Below, in pieces: positions 50,842 to 61,014 of a stretch of DNA of 64,000 bases. The notes beneath the pieces are model-generated. The model did no database searches and was not told the origin of the DNA. It saw only the letters and a program-made list of their open reading frames with translations. The stretch lies in NCBI GenBank assembly GCA_031835245.1, contig JAVKOQ010000020.1:295052-359051 (forward strand), written 5' to 3'. Positions within the stretch are counted from its first letter, which is position 1, and each line of letters begins with the position of its first letter. Both the position numbers and the translations under genes were made by a program. This DNA comes from Balamuthia mandrillaris. Its lineage: Eukaryota; Discosea; Longamoebia; Balamuthiidae.

Positions 50842-51684
50842 TGTACTGTGTACTGTTATAACATGAGAGCATACCCTACACGTTACACGGAAGCTGATAT
50901 CATGCATGTTGAGGGGGCGGAGACGGCAGGGCTTGTTCTTTGTAGCTTCTTCTTCTTCTTCTTCTTCATAATCCTCGTCTTCCTGTAAAATATCTGGTAG
51001 TACCACGAAGGAGGTAGGAGAAGAGGAAGCGTACGCTGTTGATCAATAAAAGCCAGTCGGTCAAGCATTGCTGCCAAGCTATCTGCTCCGTGAGTTGGTT
51101 GAGGTAGGTGGAGGCAGCATGGGGTTCATCAGGTATGTCCGGCTTCCATTCCTGCCTGAAGAGGACTGAAAGGAAGAACTTTTCCACCGAACGAATTTGT
51201 CGCTTCAGTGCAGTGGGAGGAAGGCGCGTCGCTTGGAGATAGATTTTGCCTTGGGAAGGCCGCACCCCTTCTACTCCCAGCTTTTGCTTAATCTCATCCA
51301 AAGCCCAACACTCCAACCCTGCACATGAAAAACGCAACAACTATTAGCGACAGCATTCTCCTCTGGGGCGGTCCGGTAATTTGATGGGAGGCGGCAGCAA
51401 AATGCGGTGCAGCATAGTGTTCAGGGCATACCCGTTACCACTGTCGCAAAGTACGAGCGAACTGTCCTCCCTCCCTCCCGCTCTGCCTCCGCCTGCACCT
51501 GTGCCCCTTCCATATGCTTATAAAAGAGCAGAGGTTGCTGTTGTGGAGACACTTGCTCTGCTTTCTTCTTTCTTCTTTCTTCGGCTTTCTCTCTTCGTTG
51601 GCGGCTGATGTCACCCCGCGAACCAAAGGTTGGTGGGGGGATTTGGAGCTCGTAGCATGCTGCTGGCCACACATTCTTCCTCAT
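49472..51684 (-). CDS. THUMPD3: THUMP-domain tRNA guanine-N2 methyltransferase, THUMPD3-like
   Basis: Starts at ATG 51684 (MRKNVWPAACYEL); exon 1 ends at 51432, exon 2 starts at 51318, and more exons follow to the stop at 49472. N-terminal block: SYFATVVTGLECWALDEIKQ, KLGVEGVRPSQGKIYL, and the THUMP region with RSVEKFFLSVLF. The middle has KFNWKVDLTNFDLEVFVNVT (human KADMTNFDVEVLLNI). The Rossmann methylase has MIVVDPMCGSG, IGGDNNPQQIKRAVKFLN, WDATG, and HLIISDIPFGKMHGS (the D/NPPF-type target-base motif, DIPFG), then VLVEGGKAVLLT. Known role: m2G in tRNA, together with TRMT112. The linker between THUMP and methylase is shorter than in human. Introns include two long GA tracts. Confidence 0.85.
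49804..49866 (+). repeat. (GA)n microsatellite in THUMPD3-like intron
   Basis: About 60 bp of pure GA; CT on the coding (minus) strand. Confidence 0.97.
50658..50838 (+). repeat. GA and CT microsatellites in THUMPD3-like introns
   Basis: (GA)n at 50658-50684 and (CT)n at 50803-50838, within introns of the minus-strand gene. Confidence 0.93.
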
Positions 51685-51809
51685 CCCGCCGGCCGCGGTG
51701 GGAAGGACGACTGATTAATTGCTAATAATTGGTTAACAGCTAAGCTATTTGCTGCTTGGCACCAAATTGCTAATAAACACAAAGCAAACAGCAACAAGCG
51801 GCAAGGCGA

Positions 51810-52367
51810 ATGCCACCCTTTTCGGCTCTTTGCTTGTGGTGTCTGTTTGTGCTGCTGTTGGTTGTGGTTGGGGCTGCCCCAGAGGGCTTAGCCAATAAGC
51901 AATGGTCTTATTTCAGGGTGAGGATGGCTTATGGGGGGCAGAACTTCGTGGTGGCCGCCAGCGACAAGCACCTTATCGCAGAGGCCCGAGCTGAACTTAA
52001 ACAGAATAACCAAAGCAGCCATAGGTTGGTGGTTGGGAAGTTGGCTTTCGGCAATGGTTGCTTCAACAATTGCACCGGAGAGGGAAGGGCCAAGGGGAAG
52101 GGCCAATGCAAAGGCCTTAGCCAAAACGACAGCATGGCCTACAGCTGGCACCTACTACCGGATGCTTGGAAGCTGTCTGACATGGCCACTGAAGTTTGCG
52201 ATGGTCAACCGGACTTTGTGGAGGAATCCTTGGACTACTGGGTATGCACCGTCAAGACCTACTGCCCCTGGAGCGGCTACTTGGTGCAGGAGCTAACGCC
52301 AGGTGCCACGTGGGGCCTCCCTTCTCAACCGTGTTCCCCTCTTCACCCTGATTGCCCTCCCTCTTGA
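51810..52367 (+). CDS. Secreted BP74-like domain protein
   Basis: Intronless, 185 aa. Signal peptide: ALCLWCLFVLLLVVVGAAPE. The rest is one domain: YFRVRMAYGGQNFVVAASD, LIAEARAEL, RLVVGKLAFGNGCFN, YSWHLLPDAWKLSDMATEVC, DGQPDFVEESLDYWVCTVKT, and YCPWSGYLV. I recognise this pattern (WSWHLdP, EvCDGxP, VE-x3-LdYW, tVxxYCPW) from BP74-like domains of amoebozoans and bacteria. Its biochemical role is poorly known. A Gly/Lys-rich loop (EGRAKGKGQCKG) is inserted before YSWHL. The four or more conserved cysteines and the signal suggest a disulphide-bonded secreted or lysosomal protein. The family name is from memory. Confidence 0.65.
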   Translation: MPPFSALCLWCLFVLLLVVVGAAPEGLANKQWSYFRVRMAYGGQNFVVAASDKHLIAEARAELKQNNQSSHRLVVGKLAFGNGCFNNCTGEGRAKGKGQCKGLSQNDSMAYSWHLLPDAWKLSDMATEVCDGQPDFVEESLDYWVCTVKTYCPWSGYLVQELTPGATWGLPSQPCSPLHPDCPPS

Positions 52368-52601
52368 GAAGAAGAAGCAAGAAGAAGAACGGGCAAGAAG
52401 AAGCAAGAAGAAGAAAAACAAAACAACACAAAGAAGCGGGGAAAAAAAAGTGGATCGTTTATTTACAAAATATTGGATGCTGGTTGTTTGCTTGGCTTGA
52501 GAATGTTTTTGGTGTTGGGCTGAAGGATGGGTCCTGTCCTCGGCCACATTCACTCGAGTGGCTGCAGATATGCATTCATTAAGCAGAAAGAAGGCACCTA
52601 C

Positions 52602-55055
52602 CTACCCATTCTCCCCGGAAAGGGGGTGAGGGAGAGTGGCGGTACGGCCTGCTGCAGGTCGCCTCATTAAAGCACTGCCAGCGCTTACAAGACCGAGAAA
52701 GGCTTCCGGCTCGGGCTGCTCTGTCCCCGTAAAGACGTAGTGACCTTGCTTGACCTTGAGCTGATTCCCCATGTTGCTGCATTTATCGGCAGGTCTGTCA
52801 GGGTCCAGGTGTACCGCACCTTTGGACCGAGTGTGGATGCTACGAAACAGCTGCTGCCCATTCCGGTGAGATGATTTCTGGCGCCTGTCGTCATTCTCCT
52901 TCTTGCCTGTACCGTCTCCACTTGCTTTTCTATTATCGCTACTGCTGCCAGTGCTTCCAAATCTAGCTTGAAGTTCCTTCATCTTGCTTTGAGACCCTTT
53001 TTTTGCATAACTACCTTCAGCTATATCTCCATTTCCTTGCGGAAAAACCGGAGGCGCAAGTAGAAGCGTGGGTCTGGTGGCTTGAGCTTTTTTAGCTGCA
53101 TCGTGGTTGGATGCAAATGTCGTGCTTGCCGTGGAGTGCAATTCCTCGGTAACTTCTTTTGTGGGCACCGTTCGAGCTGCATCTCTCTTCTCGTTGTCTT
53201 TCTTCTTCTTGCTGCTAGGTATTTTCTTTGCGATCTTCTTTTCCAGCACCCCTACTTCCTCCTTCACCTTCTTGTTGTTTTTGCTTTTGGGTCGTTTAGA
53301 AGTATCCAAGGCTTTGCGCTTTCTTGTGTGATTGTCACTTCTCCCCGCCGTGACGTGGTTATCGCTGGCAGAGCTACTTAGTGCTGTCTGACGGCGGACG
53401 CCGTCAGTGACAGTAACAGCCGTTGGGGATGGTGAAGCATTGCAAGGAATTACTAGGCGTTCATCTTGATGCTGGCTTTCGCCAGGCCGCGCCTTTCTTC
53501 TGCACATAGCACAAGGGCAAAGAAAGGTACAGGCAGGGCATCCATTTCGCCATTGAGGGAGGGGTTGGTGCCCGGAACAATTGCGATAGTCGATTCCAAA
53601 ATGTCTTTCAATGCAGCTACTGCAAAACCTGTGGCTAGGGACGAGAGGGCATCCCACCCATTCCTCCCTTTTGGTTTTACAGGGATGGCAGGTGTCACTC
53701 CTCCCTTGCAGCTCAAGAAAAGTAGAGTTTGGTGGCAGTTGTGCCGAATCCGGAAGCCGTACAGGGCGAGAGTGCGGAAAGGTGCTTCCAAGTTTGCCGT
53801 TCTTATCTTTGATGGATGCCTTCTTTTCGGTTTTGACAAGCTTCTCCTGTTTTGCTGTTCCGGTTTGTGGTGCTCTACGCTCCTCTGGTTGTGGTTTTTT
53901 GTCTTTGTGGGCGTTCTTCGTTTTTGGTTTCTTTCTGCTTTGGTCACGTTGACCGAGGAAGGTACTGGGTGAAGGTGCTTGTTTTTCTATGTAGACTTCA
54001 AACTCATTCCAACGAGCAGGTCTCTTCAGCGGGCGGCCTCGCTTAGATTCTCCGCTTTGTGGGGTCGTAAGGGTCTTGTCTGCCTCTTCCGTTGCTGCCC
54101 GTTGTTGCTTCGCTTGAACTTGTTGGCTGCTATCCTTGTTGACCGAGGATGTAGGAGCCGAAGTAGGAGTGCTGAGGGCGGGTCCTGAAGCCGAGGTTAA
54201 GCGCTTACTGTTGATCCGCTTTTCCTTTGCAGTCGTTGGCACAAGATACTCCTTTTCTTTCGCCACAGCTTCAGGCTTGAACCTTTCCAGGGCACCCCCA
54301 CACTTGTGGTCGCTGCTGGTGCTTGTGCCACTGCCAGCAACAACCGGCGACAGCGCCTGCACACCGAAATGTATGGCTAGGCCATGCTGTACGGCTGTAT
54401 CTCCTGTTGCCATTCTATCACCCCAAGAAACAGGCGGAGGGAGGTTGTTGGAAGGAGGAAGTAGGGATGCTGTTTGTTGTTTGTGTGGTGGCGGGGCAGG
54501 TGCGTGCGAAGGTGTCGGTGGGGGTTGTCGTGGCCTGTCCTGGCGAGAGAGTAAGCAATAGCATGAACGAAGAAACGCAGCAAAGTCTGCCGAGTCCTTA
54601 CAAAGGTGATGGTCCACCAATATGACGTCCCTGCCCTTCTCATCTTTACCCAGTGACGATAGGAGTAGCGGTGATGGTGGCGATGGCGGTGTGTGCCCTT
54701 TTCCATGATGCCCGCTTGTTCCAGGCAGGTGCTCGTTGCGACGGGGCCGCAGCTGCCTGCTGCTGTTGCTGCCCTTGCTGTTGGTGCCTCGGAGGTCAGG
54801 AGGGATGTTACACCCTCCTTGCCGACTGCTTTGCTGATGCTCCCCTCCGACAGCCAACCCCGGTTGAGGTGACGGAACGGCAGCGGCTTGTCTGAACCAT
54901 GCCCTGAAGGTGGGACTGACTGCAGCCACTATACACTTGTGAGCAGCTATCCTGCAGCCATCCTTCCCCACATGAAACACAACGTCGCTGAACTCCTCGT
55001 CTTGCAACAAGGCGGTTAGCTCGCTGTCCCACAAAGCGTGGCCGTTGTTGGTCAT
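52602..55055 (-). CDS. BTB domain plus CDCA7-type zinc finger (zf-4CXXC_R1) chromatin protein
   Basis: Intronless, 817 aa. The N-terminal BTB fold (LLQDEEFSDVVFHVGKD, RIAAHKCIVAAVSPTFRAWF) is interrupted by ~75 disordered residues before DVILVDHHLCKDSADFAAFL. A long basic disordered middle follows. The CDCA7/MAOA-repressor R1 zinc finger is DTCHPCKTKREEWVGCPLV, HRFCSSCIERHFGIDY, and NGCPACTFLCPCAMCRRKA. The C-terminus (IHTRSKGAVHLDPD, then EAFLGLVSAGSALMRR) is shared with the gene at 58774, so they are paralogues. CDCA7 proteins recruit HELLS remodeller to hemimethylated DNA. A BTB partner suggests dimerisation or CUL3 contact (inference). Confidence 0.85.
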   Translation of the reverse strand: MTNNGHALWDSELTALLQDEEFSDVVFHVGKDGCRIAAHKCIVAAVSPTFRAWFRQAAAVPSPQPGLAVGGEHQQSSRQGGCNIPPDLRGTNSKGSNSSRQLRPRRNEHLPGTSGHHGKGHTPPSPPSPLLLSSLGKDEKGRDVILVDHHLCKDSADFAAFLRSCYCLLSRQDRPRQPPPTPSHAPAPPPHKQQTASLLPPSNNLPPPVSWGDRMATGDTAVQHGLAIHFGVQALSPVVAGSGTSTSSDHKCGGALERFKPEAVAKEKEYLVPTTAKEKRINSKRLTSASGPALSTPTSAPTSSVNKDSSQQVQAKQQRAATEEADKTLTTPQSGESKRGRPLKRPARWNEFEVYIEKQAPSPSTFLGQRDQSRKKPKTKNAHKDKKPQPEERRAPQTGTAKQEKLVKTEKKASIKDKNGKLGSTFPHSRPVRLPDSAQLPPNSTFLELQGRSDTCHPCKTKREEWVGCPLVPSHRFCSSCIERHFGIDYRNCSGHQPLPQWRNGCPACTFLCPCAMCRRKARPGESQHQDERLVIPCNASPSPTAVTVTDGVRRQTALSSSASDNHVTAGRSDNHTRKRKALDTSKRPKSKNNKKVKEEVGVLEKKIAKKIPSSKKKKDNEKRDAARTVPTKEVTEELHSTASTTFASNHDAAKKAQATRPTLLLAPPVFPQGNGDIAEGSYAKKGSQSKMKELQARFGSTGSSSDNRKASGDGTGKKENDDRRQKSSHRNGQQLFRSIHTRSKGAVHLDPDRPADKCSNMGNQLKVKQGHYVFTGTEQPEPEAFLGLVSAGSALMRRPAAGRTATLPHPLSGENG

Positions 55056-55588
55056 CGGTTTTGGAGTTGGTGTTGCTCTCTGAGCAGTGGTGGATAAAAC
55101 GCTATTCGCCAGTCGTTCTTTCTGCTTTCAATCAATGCAGATACAAGGCCAGGCAAGACGGGTGGGTGTATTGCAGGAGGGTTTGTCTGTTGGCGGGCAG
55201 CAGCAACTTCGGATGGTGGCGGGCCTGTGCTTTGCCGTACGCGATGAGTTCCGATTTTTCTTTTAAATTTTTACATCCAAACAGAAAAAAGCGTGGGCCG
55301 CCGGGCAGCTGCCAGGTGTGGCCGCAGTCTGCATACCTCTGCATTTGTTTGATTTGGAAACGTGGAGGGATCCATGCTCCTTCGGCTGCTGATAAACCCA
55401 CTGAAACATGAAACGCTGGGACGCCCTCCCTTTGATTTTGTTCTAACACCTGGAGCATCCATCTGTTTTTTTTTTGTTTTGTTTTTGTTACCCCTGAAAA
55501 CCACAACGAATGAATGGCTAACATTTTGCATAAATAAGGGGATGTTTATTGCAGTTCTGTTGGGTGGCCGATAGTGGCAACGGACCCC
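55056..55588. other. Intergenic region between the BTB-zinc-finger start and BtaA-like stop
   Basis: 533 bp with no supported gene. It should hold the promoter of the minus-strand BTB-zinc-finger gene and the BtaA 3' UTR. Confidence 0.5.
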
Positions 55589-57228
55589 CTAGGAGGAAGA
55601 GGCAAACCCAGCAATAAAGAAACTGGCGTAGGTGTGCACTCGATCCAAGGCATGCAGCTGTGCAGCAAGATCGGAGTTGTAGGAGAGCAAATCTTTCAAC
55701 TTCCGCTCCTGGCCTTCAAACTTCACGGTGGTACTGCCCACAAACTCTGCTTTGGCTAGTACATACAAAATTAATTTGAGACGAAGTGTGGAGAAAGACG
55801 AATACGAACCGGACGCACTTCGCCAGAGGAAGCGTGCATCAGGTGTCGAATGGTCAATAATCTGTTGCCACTCCCTCCCGAGGACCTTGGGATTGGCTTG
55901 CATCCAGTCTTGATGGTCCAGAAGCAAAAATCTGGAAATGTCTTGTTTTCCATGGGCCTCCAAAAACTCTACACCGTGCAAACATTTAGATCGAGGTATG
56001 TTCTGCTTCGTTGTCAACGCAATAGGAAAAAATAGCTGTTGCATACCTTCAATGGTGCACGTGTGGATGGATATGTTGTCCACTAAACCCTCTTTTAGCC
56101 TTTCAAAAAGCTCTGGTTTCAAGTAGTTAGGGCAACAGTCCTTGGTGTAGGAGCCGTTGATATACACGCGATAAAAATAATTGTCTTTGATGGGGATCTG
56201 TATAGGAGAGAATAAGCGCCAATGGGAATAATGAAACGACAGGCAGGAAAATATGATTGGTATGCACCTCTGTCATCACAGCTTGCAATGATCGCTTGAT
56301 GAACACGGGAAGACCACCTTCATTCTGAATAAGTTGGCGCTGTGGCGCAGGTACCCCATTAAAAATTGAGAGTACCAACTCCCTCGACAGAATCCACCTG
56401 TTTCATAGAACGTAAGTCAGCAGCCAAATCATAAAGGCAACACGAGCCAGGAAGTGAGCATAATGCACTAATGGGTTACATGATAACTGGGTTAAATAAT
56501 CTTTTTTCAATCCGAGATGAGTATATCTCTTGCTGCTCCTCCAAGCTTTGAGCGTTAAGCAGGTCCTGCATTGCCTCGGAAAGCCCTGGGATGAGCTTCA
56601 TGTAAAGCTTCATAGCATAGGCAAGGACACCTAGTCAAACGGTTAAGAGTTGTTCCATAAAGATATTTGAGTTAATGGAAGTATACCACTGCAGCCACGG
56701 AAATAAAAGGAATCACGGAAACCTTTTCCGTCGAAATAGTTTGCATGTGAATCCTAACCAAGATAACAATAAAAATAAAATTAAAACTTGGTTAATGCTT
56801 TTTCTTGCTTCCTCCTTTTTTGAAAAACAACTGCGAAAAAAAAAATGCGTGTGGGAAGAGAGAAGATACCCAAAATTGGCGAGATCTAGCAGACAGGCGC
56901 TTCCTAAGAGAGGGATACACTTTTGAGCTGAAGTTTGGCATTCGGCCTTCGCCAAACAGTTGCCAGAATCTACAAAATTAAAGTTCGTGTTACGTTGAGC
57001 AAATCTCATGGGAGGCTTTGGTTGCTGGAGGAGATTGTGCGTACTCGTCATAGGAGAGCTCTTTAATCGCCACGACTTTAAGTTCCAACACAGCATTCTG
57101 ACAAGGGTTCTTATCAATGGCATAAACGTGGTTACAACCCTCTAGCGCGATGGATAGCACCTACGTGGAAGAAAGCATTGGTCACCAGAAAGAAAAAAAA
57201 TAGAAAAAAGAAGAAAAAAGTGAAAAAG

Positions 57229-57271
<43 letters not shown>

Positions 57272-57674
57272 AGAAGAAGAAGAAGAAGAAGAAGAAGAAG
57301 AAGAAGAGCAAGAACAAGAAGAAGAACAAGAACAAGAAGAAGAAGAAGAAGAAGAAGAAGAAGAAGAACAAGAAGAAGAAGAAGAAGAAAGGACAACAAC
57401 AACAACAACATAAGACAACAACAAGACAAAGCGACTAAGTTCTTACATTACATCCAGCAGAGGTTATTATCAGAACATTATCTTTATCGGTCAGCTCTAA
57501 GGCCACGGAGTCTATCCTTGGGTCCTCCCACGCGGTATTAAACAGAACCTGATTGGAGTAGCAACGTTCCAAAAAGCTGTTCACCGCGGTACAGTACACC
57601 TTGGAAAGGAAGTAACGGAAGAGCAGCACCGGCCAGAAGCAAACCCACACCAGAACGTTACACAGTGACACCAT
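55589..57674 (-). CDS. BtaA-like S-adenosylmethionine:diacylglycerol 3-amino-3-carboxypropyltransferase (betaine lipid synthesis)
   Basis: Starts at ATG 57674 with a hydrophobic stretch ([20 protein letters not shown]), a possible membrane anchor. Family landmarks in order: [29 protein letters not shown] (SAM site), [46 protein letters not shown], and the later block [20 protein letters not shown], then [10 protein letters not shown]. These fit BtaA/DUF3419. Fungal and algal BTA1 proteins fuse BtaA to the N-methyltransferase BtaB; here the stop at 55589 follows the BtaA block with no BtaB. Known reaction: transfer of the aminocarboxypropyl group of SAM to diacylglycerol, giving homoserine lipid. 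The BtaB step must come from another gene. Exon edges in the middle are approximate. Confidence 0.82.
57232..57416 (+). repeat. CAG / AAG / ACA trinucleotide repeat block in BtaA-like intron
   Basis: About 11 CAG units followed by imperfect AAG units with AAC interruptions and then CAA units, all in the intron between 57456 and 57160. On the coding strand it is CTG/CTT, pyrimidine-rich. ORFs through it are artefacts. Confidence 0.96.
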
Positions 57675-58773
57675 TGCAGAGCAAAGTAAACGCGCTACAG
57701 AAAGACACACGAAAATAAAACCAACAAACGAAAGAAAATAATAATAATGGAGAAAGAAAACCGCGGGAATGGTTGACGTCGTTTTCCATCAGCCAATATG
57801 CACCGCCGTGCATTTGCTTCAGCAAGAAAAAAGGAGAAATGCGCGAGGAGAAATTAATTACTGTCGACAAAACTATTAATCTGCTGTTAATTAATCATAT
57901 ATAGGATGTCGACAGAAAGAAACCTCCACAAGAAGAAGAGAAAGAGAGACTTTTTCCATTGCGGCCTTGCCTGTGTCGCACCTTTTGTAGGAGCCCAACT
58001 ACAACAACATTTTTTTGTGTTCACAGGAGAGTGCGCAGAGTCTAGGCATACTCCTTCCAGGAAATTTCCGTATCGTGCCCGTCATTTTTGTACTTGCTTC
58101 GCGTTATTTGACCACCGGAGCAAAGGGCCGGCGGCAACGGTGTTGTCCGGACTGGTGAAACGCCGTGTCCGGGGGACGGAAAGCGATATTTTACCTGTCG
58201 TTTTGTATTTGTTTCTTCCGTCTATTTTCCATCAGTTTTCTTTGGATTTCAGCAACTCTTACCTTTTCTGGTGGAAATTTCCTTAAGGAGCCAATGGCCT
58301 TGCTCCACGCCTGGTTTTTCCCTGAGTTTCTCCGTGTGGCTCTCCCTCTTCTTCCGTCTTCCTTCTCTTTAAGACCGAAAACCCGAAGCCCCCCTTTTCT
58401 TTCTTTCTCCTTCTTAACCCAACACACACATACGCACAACTCAACCCGACCGGGCTTCTGCTACCGTTTGTACATTATCGTAAGCGGCGGGCTGTTTTTA
58501 TTTTTTTTTTCTCTCTTTTTTTTTCCCCCTTCAGCAAGGTGTGCTACGTGGCAGCCGCGCAATACCCACCCCAACACGTTTCGCTAAGAACAGCCTTCCC
58601 AGAAATTCGTGACACCACAACGCCCTGCGCACCGACAAGAGAAGTCACACCTGCACACCTCTACTCTCGGCTTTCTTGATACCGTGACCCGGAGCTTCAA
58701 CCAGCCACCCAAACATACGCTAAGTTATCAACCAGCCCCGTTTCCCCCAAAACAAAAAAGGTCGCAGTTCGGC
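57675..58773. promoter_or_regulatory. Divergent upstream region of BtaA-like and CDCA7-like genes
   Basis: 1.1 kb between head-to-head starts. It is AT-rich near 57850-57905 and pyrimidine-rich at 58340-58530. A plus-strand ORF at 58165-58587 is not convincing. The reading frame of the CDCA7-like gene is open back to 58609 without an ATG, so that part is probably 5' UTR. Confidence 0.5.
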
Positions 58774-61014
58774 ATGGCTTCCTCACTTTCTGGTGCTGCC
58801 AGTTTGAAAAGGAAGGGCAAGGGCGCGCTTTTCCAGACGTTAGAGTTCGGGCTTGACGGTCAAGTAAAGAACTTGTTCGAAGAGAAGAGGATGACCTTCG
58901 GTGAGCAACTAAACCTGTGGAGAAAAGAACAAGAGAAAGCGCTGGCGGTCATGGCTTCTGCAAGTGGTGCTCCGTCGCAACTGCTCCTGCAACAACGACA
59001 ACAACAACAACAAGGAGCCATACTGTCGTCTCCCTCCTCCACAAAGGGAACTGCTCGCAGAGGAAGACCCAGAAAAAGCGGACGTGCGCTGCCTCCTCTA
59101 CTCACCAGGAAAATCCCACAAGAGGTGGTGGCTGAAGAACAGGAGGAGGAAGAGGAGGAAGAGCAGGAGCGCTATATTGGAAAGGATGGAACAGAAGAAG
59201 AGGAAAGCAGTAGCGGCCTGGACGAAACCGCGTTCAGCCCGGAGCGAGAGGATGACAATGAGCAGGAAGAGGAGGAAGAAGACGAAGACGGTGAAGAAAG
59301 CTCTCCGAGGAGTAAGCCCACCTGCCGGCCAACCGGAAGGGCATTGACTGCCCGGCGTAGGAAGATACTTTTGGAGTGGCAGACTTCAGAACAAGAAGAC
59401 GAAGAGAGTTCCTTGTCTTCTGGTGAGGTATCTGAGGAAGCAGAGGCTCTAGGACTGAGGGCCTTGGCAGAAGTCTGGCTGCAGGGCAACAAACAACAGT
59501 CGTCAGGACCTTCAACAAAGACATCTGCGAAGCCGAAGAGCGGACTTAGAGCAATGGCAAGTTTCCCACCATCAGCGAGCAATCGGGAGGATGTTCTCGA
59601 AGAGGAATATGCAGAAGACGAAGCGGAGGACTCGATGTCTTTGGAACCCGTTCTTTGCATTGATGATGAAGAACCAGAGGAAATGCGGGAAGAAGCGGAG
59701 GAGGAGGAAGAGGAGGAGGAAGAGGAAGAGGAGGAAGACTATGGTAAGGCAGAGCCTGATGGAGATTGGAAAGAAGAGGAAGCATCTATTACTACACCTT
59801 CCAAACCACTCTACAAAATCAAAGGGCGAGGTATTGGGCGATGGGGCAAGCGTGGACGGCCCAGAAAATCTGGACGAGAAGGAAATGGAAACCTTGGCTT
59901 AAGAATCCCGCATGAGCGTAACACCTGCCATCCCTGCAAAACCAAGAAGGAGGACTGGGTTGGCTGTCCTCTGGTCAAATCGCACAGGTTCTGCAAGAAC
60001 TGCGTCGAGCGACACTTTGATCTGGAGTGGGACACAGAAGGAGACCGCATTTTCCATCTTGTCATGGAGCGATGGAAGGATGGGTGCCCAGCCTGCCTGG
60101 TTACGTGCCCTTGCGCCTATTGTCGACGAAAGAGAAAGGAGGATTGTGGCGGTGATGATGAGCCTCGTCGAGCGTCACCCGTTCACACCAAACGTTCCTT
60201 GAGTGCTACTTTGCACGGAGCCGATGAGGCGAATGGCGTGGCCAAGAGAAGGTGTGTGCGGAGACAGCAGCGTCCAACCAGCTACAGCGAGAATGAGGAT
60301 GATCACGAGCAAATCAGCGCTTACTTCCCACAAGCGTCATTGCCTGGACGAGGAGGAGGCCGTGGCAGAGGTCGAGGTCGCCCTGCTGCTACTGCAAGTG
60401 TTGGACGTGGCGGGCGTGGGCGTGGCGGACGTGGGCTCCGGAGGGGCAGTTCAACTACTCCCCCAACGCAGAACACTACAGCCACCGATTACCGTTGGAC
60501 TACCAGTGACCTCTTCGAGGACGGCCTCTTTCCTGGCGCTCCTGTCCATCACCGGAGCGGCAACATCGGGTTTGAACACGTGAACAGCGGGGAGGAGGCT
60601 CAGCGAGGCGGAAGCATCTACACCCGTTCACGAGGATCCGTGTCGCAAGACCCAGAAAACGCTAAACTGCACAGCCTCCTTCGCTGCGCTGGAAAACTCA
60701 AAAGCAGCACCAAGGCCCTTGTACTGTCTCAAAGGAGACTTTCTCGGGAGGAAGCCTTGGTAGCCCATGGCCTTACTACAGGCTTCAGTACTTTTGGCGA
60801 GGAGCTCGAAGAAGAAGAACGGAGACTCAAAGGTAACCGCAGAGTGAAGATGGACAATGGGCGCTATGTTCCAAGGGAAGGTCTTGGCCAAGTCAACGCC
60901 GAAGCGTTTTTAGGCTTGGTCAGTGCTAGTTGTGCTTTGTCTAGGCGCTACCTCCGCCCCAACAGCCAATGTGCTGCAATTTACACAGCCGTATTGCAGC
61001 ATCACACCGATTAG
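58774..61014 (+). CDS. CDCA7-type zinc finger protein with two AT-hooks and an RG-rich region
   Basis: Intronless, 746 aa, ATG at 58774. Two AT-hook-like motifs (RRGRPRKSGRALPP and GKRGRPRKSGR) flank a Glu-rich middle. The zinc finger is NTCHPCKTKKEDWVGCPLV, HRFCKNCVERHFDLEW, then DGCPACLVTCPCAYCRRKRK. It is followed by an RGG/RGR-rich tract (GRGGGRGRGRGRP, GRGGRGRGGRGLRRG) and a C-terminal block with IYTRSRGSVSQDPE and AEAFLGLVSASCALSRR. The zinc finger and end match the paralogue at 52602-55055, which has a BTB domain instead of AT-hooks. Likely a nuclear DNA- and RNA-binding chromatin factor linked to remodelling, by analogy with CDCA7. Confidence 0.88.
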   Translation: MASSLSGAASLKRKGKGALFQTLEFGLDGQVKNLFEEKRMTFGEQLNLWRKEQEKALAVMASASGAPSQLLLQQRQQQQQGAILSSPSSTKGTARRGRPRKSGRALPPLLTRKIPQEVVAEEQEEEEEEEQERYIGKDGTEEEESSSGLDETAFSPEREDDNEQEEEEEDEDGEESSPRSKPTCRPTGRALTARRRKILLEWQTSEQEDEESSLSSGEVSEEAEALGLRALAEVWLQGNKQQSSGPSTKTSAKPKSGLRAMASFPPSASNREDVLEEEYAEDEAEDSMSLEPVLCIDDEEPEEMREEAEEEEEEEEEEEEEDYGKAEPDGDWKEEEASITTPSKPLYKIKGRGIGRWGKRGRPRKSGREGNGNLGLRIPHERNTCHPCKTKKEDWVGCPLVKSHRFCKNCVERHFDLEWDTEGDRIFHLVMERWKDGCPACLVTCPCAYCRRKRKEDCGGDDEPRRASPVHTKRSLSATLHGADEANGVAKRRCVRRQQRPTSYSENEDDHEQISAYFPQASLPGRGGGRGRGRGRPAATASVGRGGRGRGGRGLRRGSSTTPPTQNTTATDYRWTTSDLFEDGLFPGAPVHHRSGNIGFEHVNSGEEAQRGGSIYTRSRGSVSQDPENAKLHSLLRCAGKLKSSTKALVLSQRRLSREEALVAHGLTTGFSTFGEELEEEERRLKGNRRVKMDNGRYVPREGLGQVNAEAFLGLVSASCALSRRYLRPNSQCAAIYTAVLQHHTD

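Noticed and set aside
53466-54561. Plus-strand ORFs opposite the BTB-zinc-finger gene
   Set aside because: Antisense shadows; the zinc-finger cysteines are on the minus strand.
57132-57438. Poly-Ser/Ala, poly-Leu/Phe and poly-Lys/Gln ORFs
   Set aside because: Trinucleotide repeat in the BtaA-like intron.
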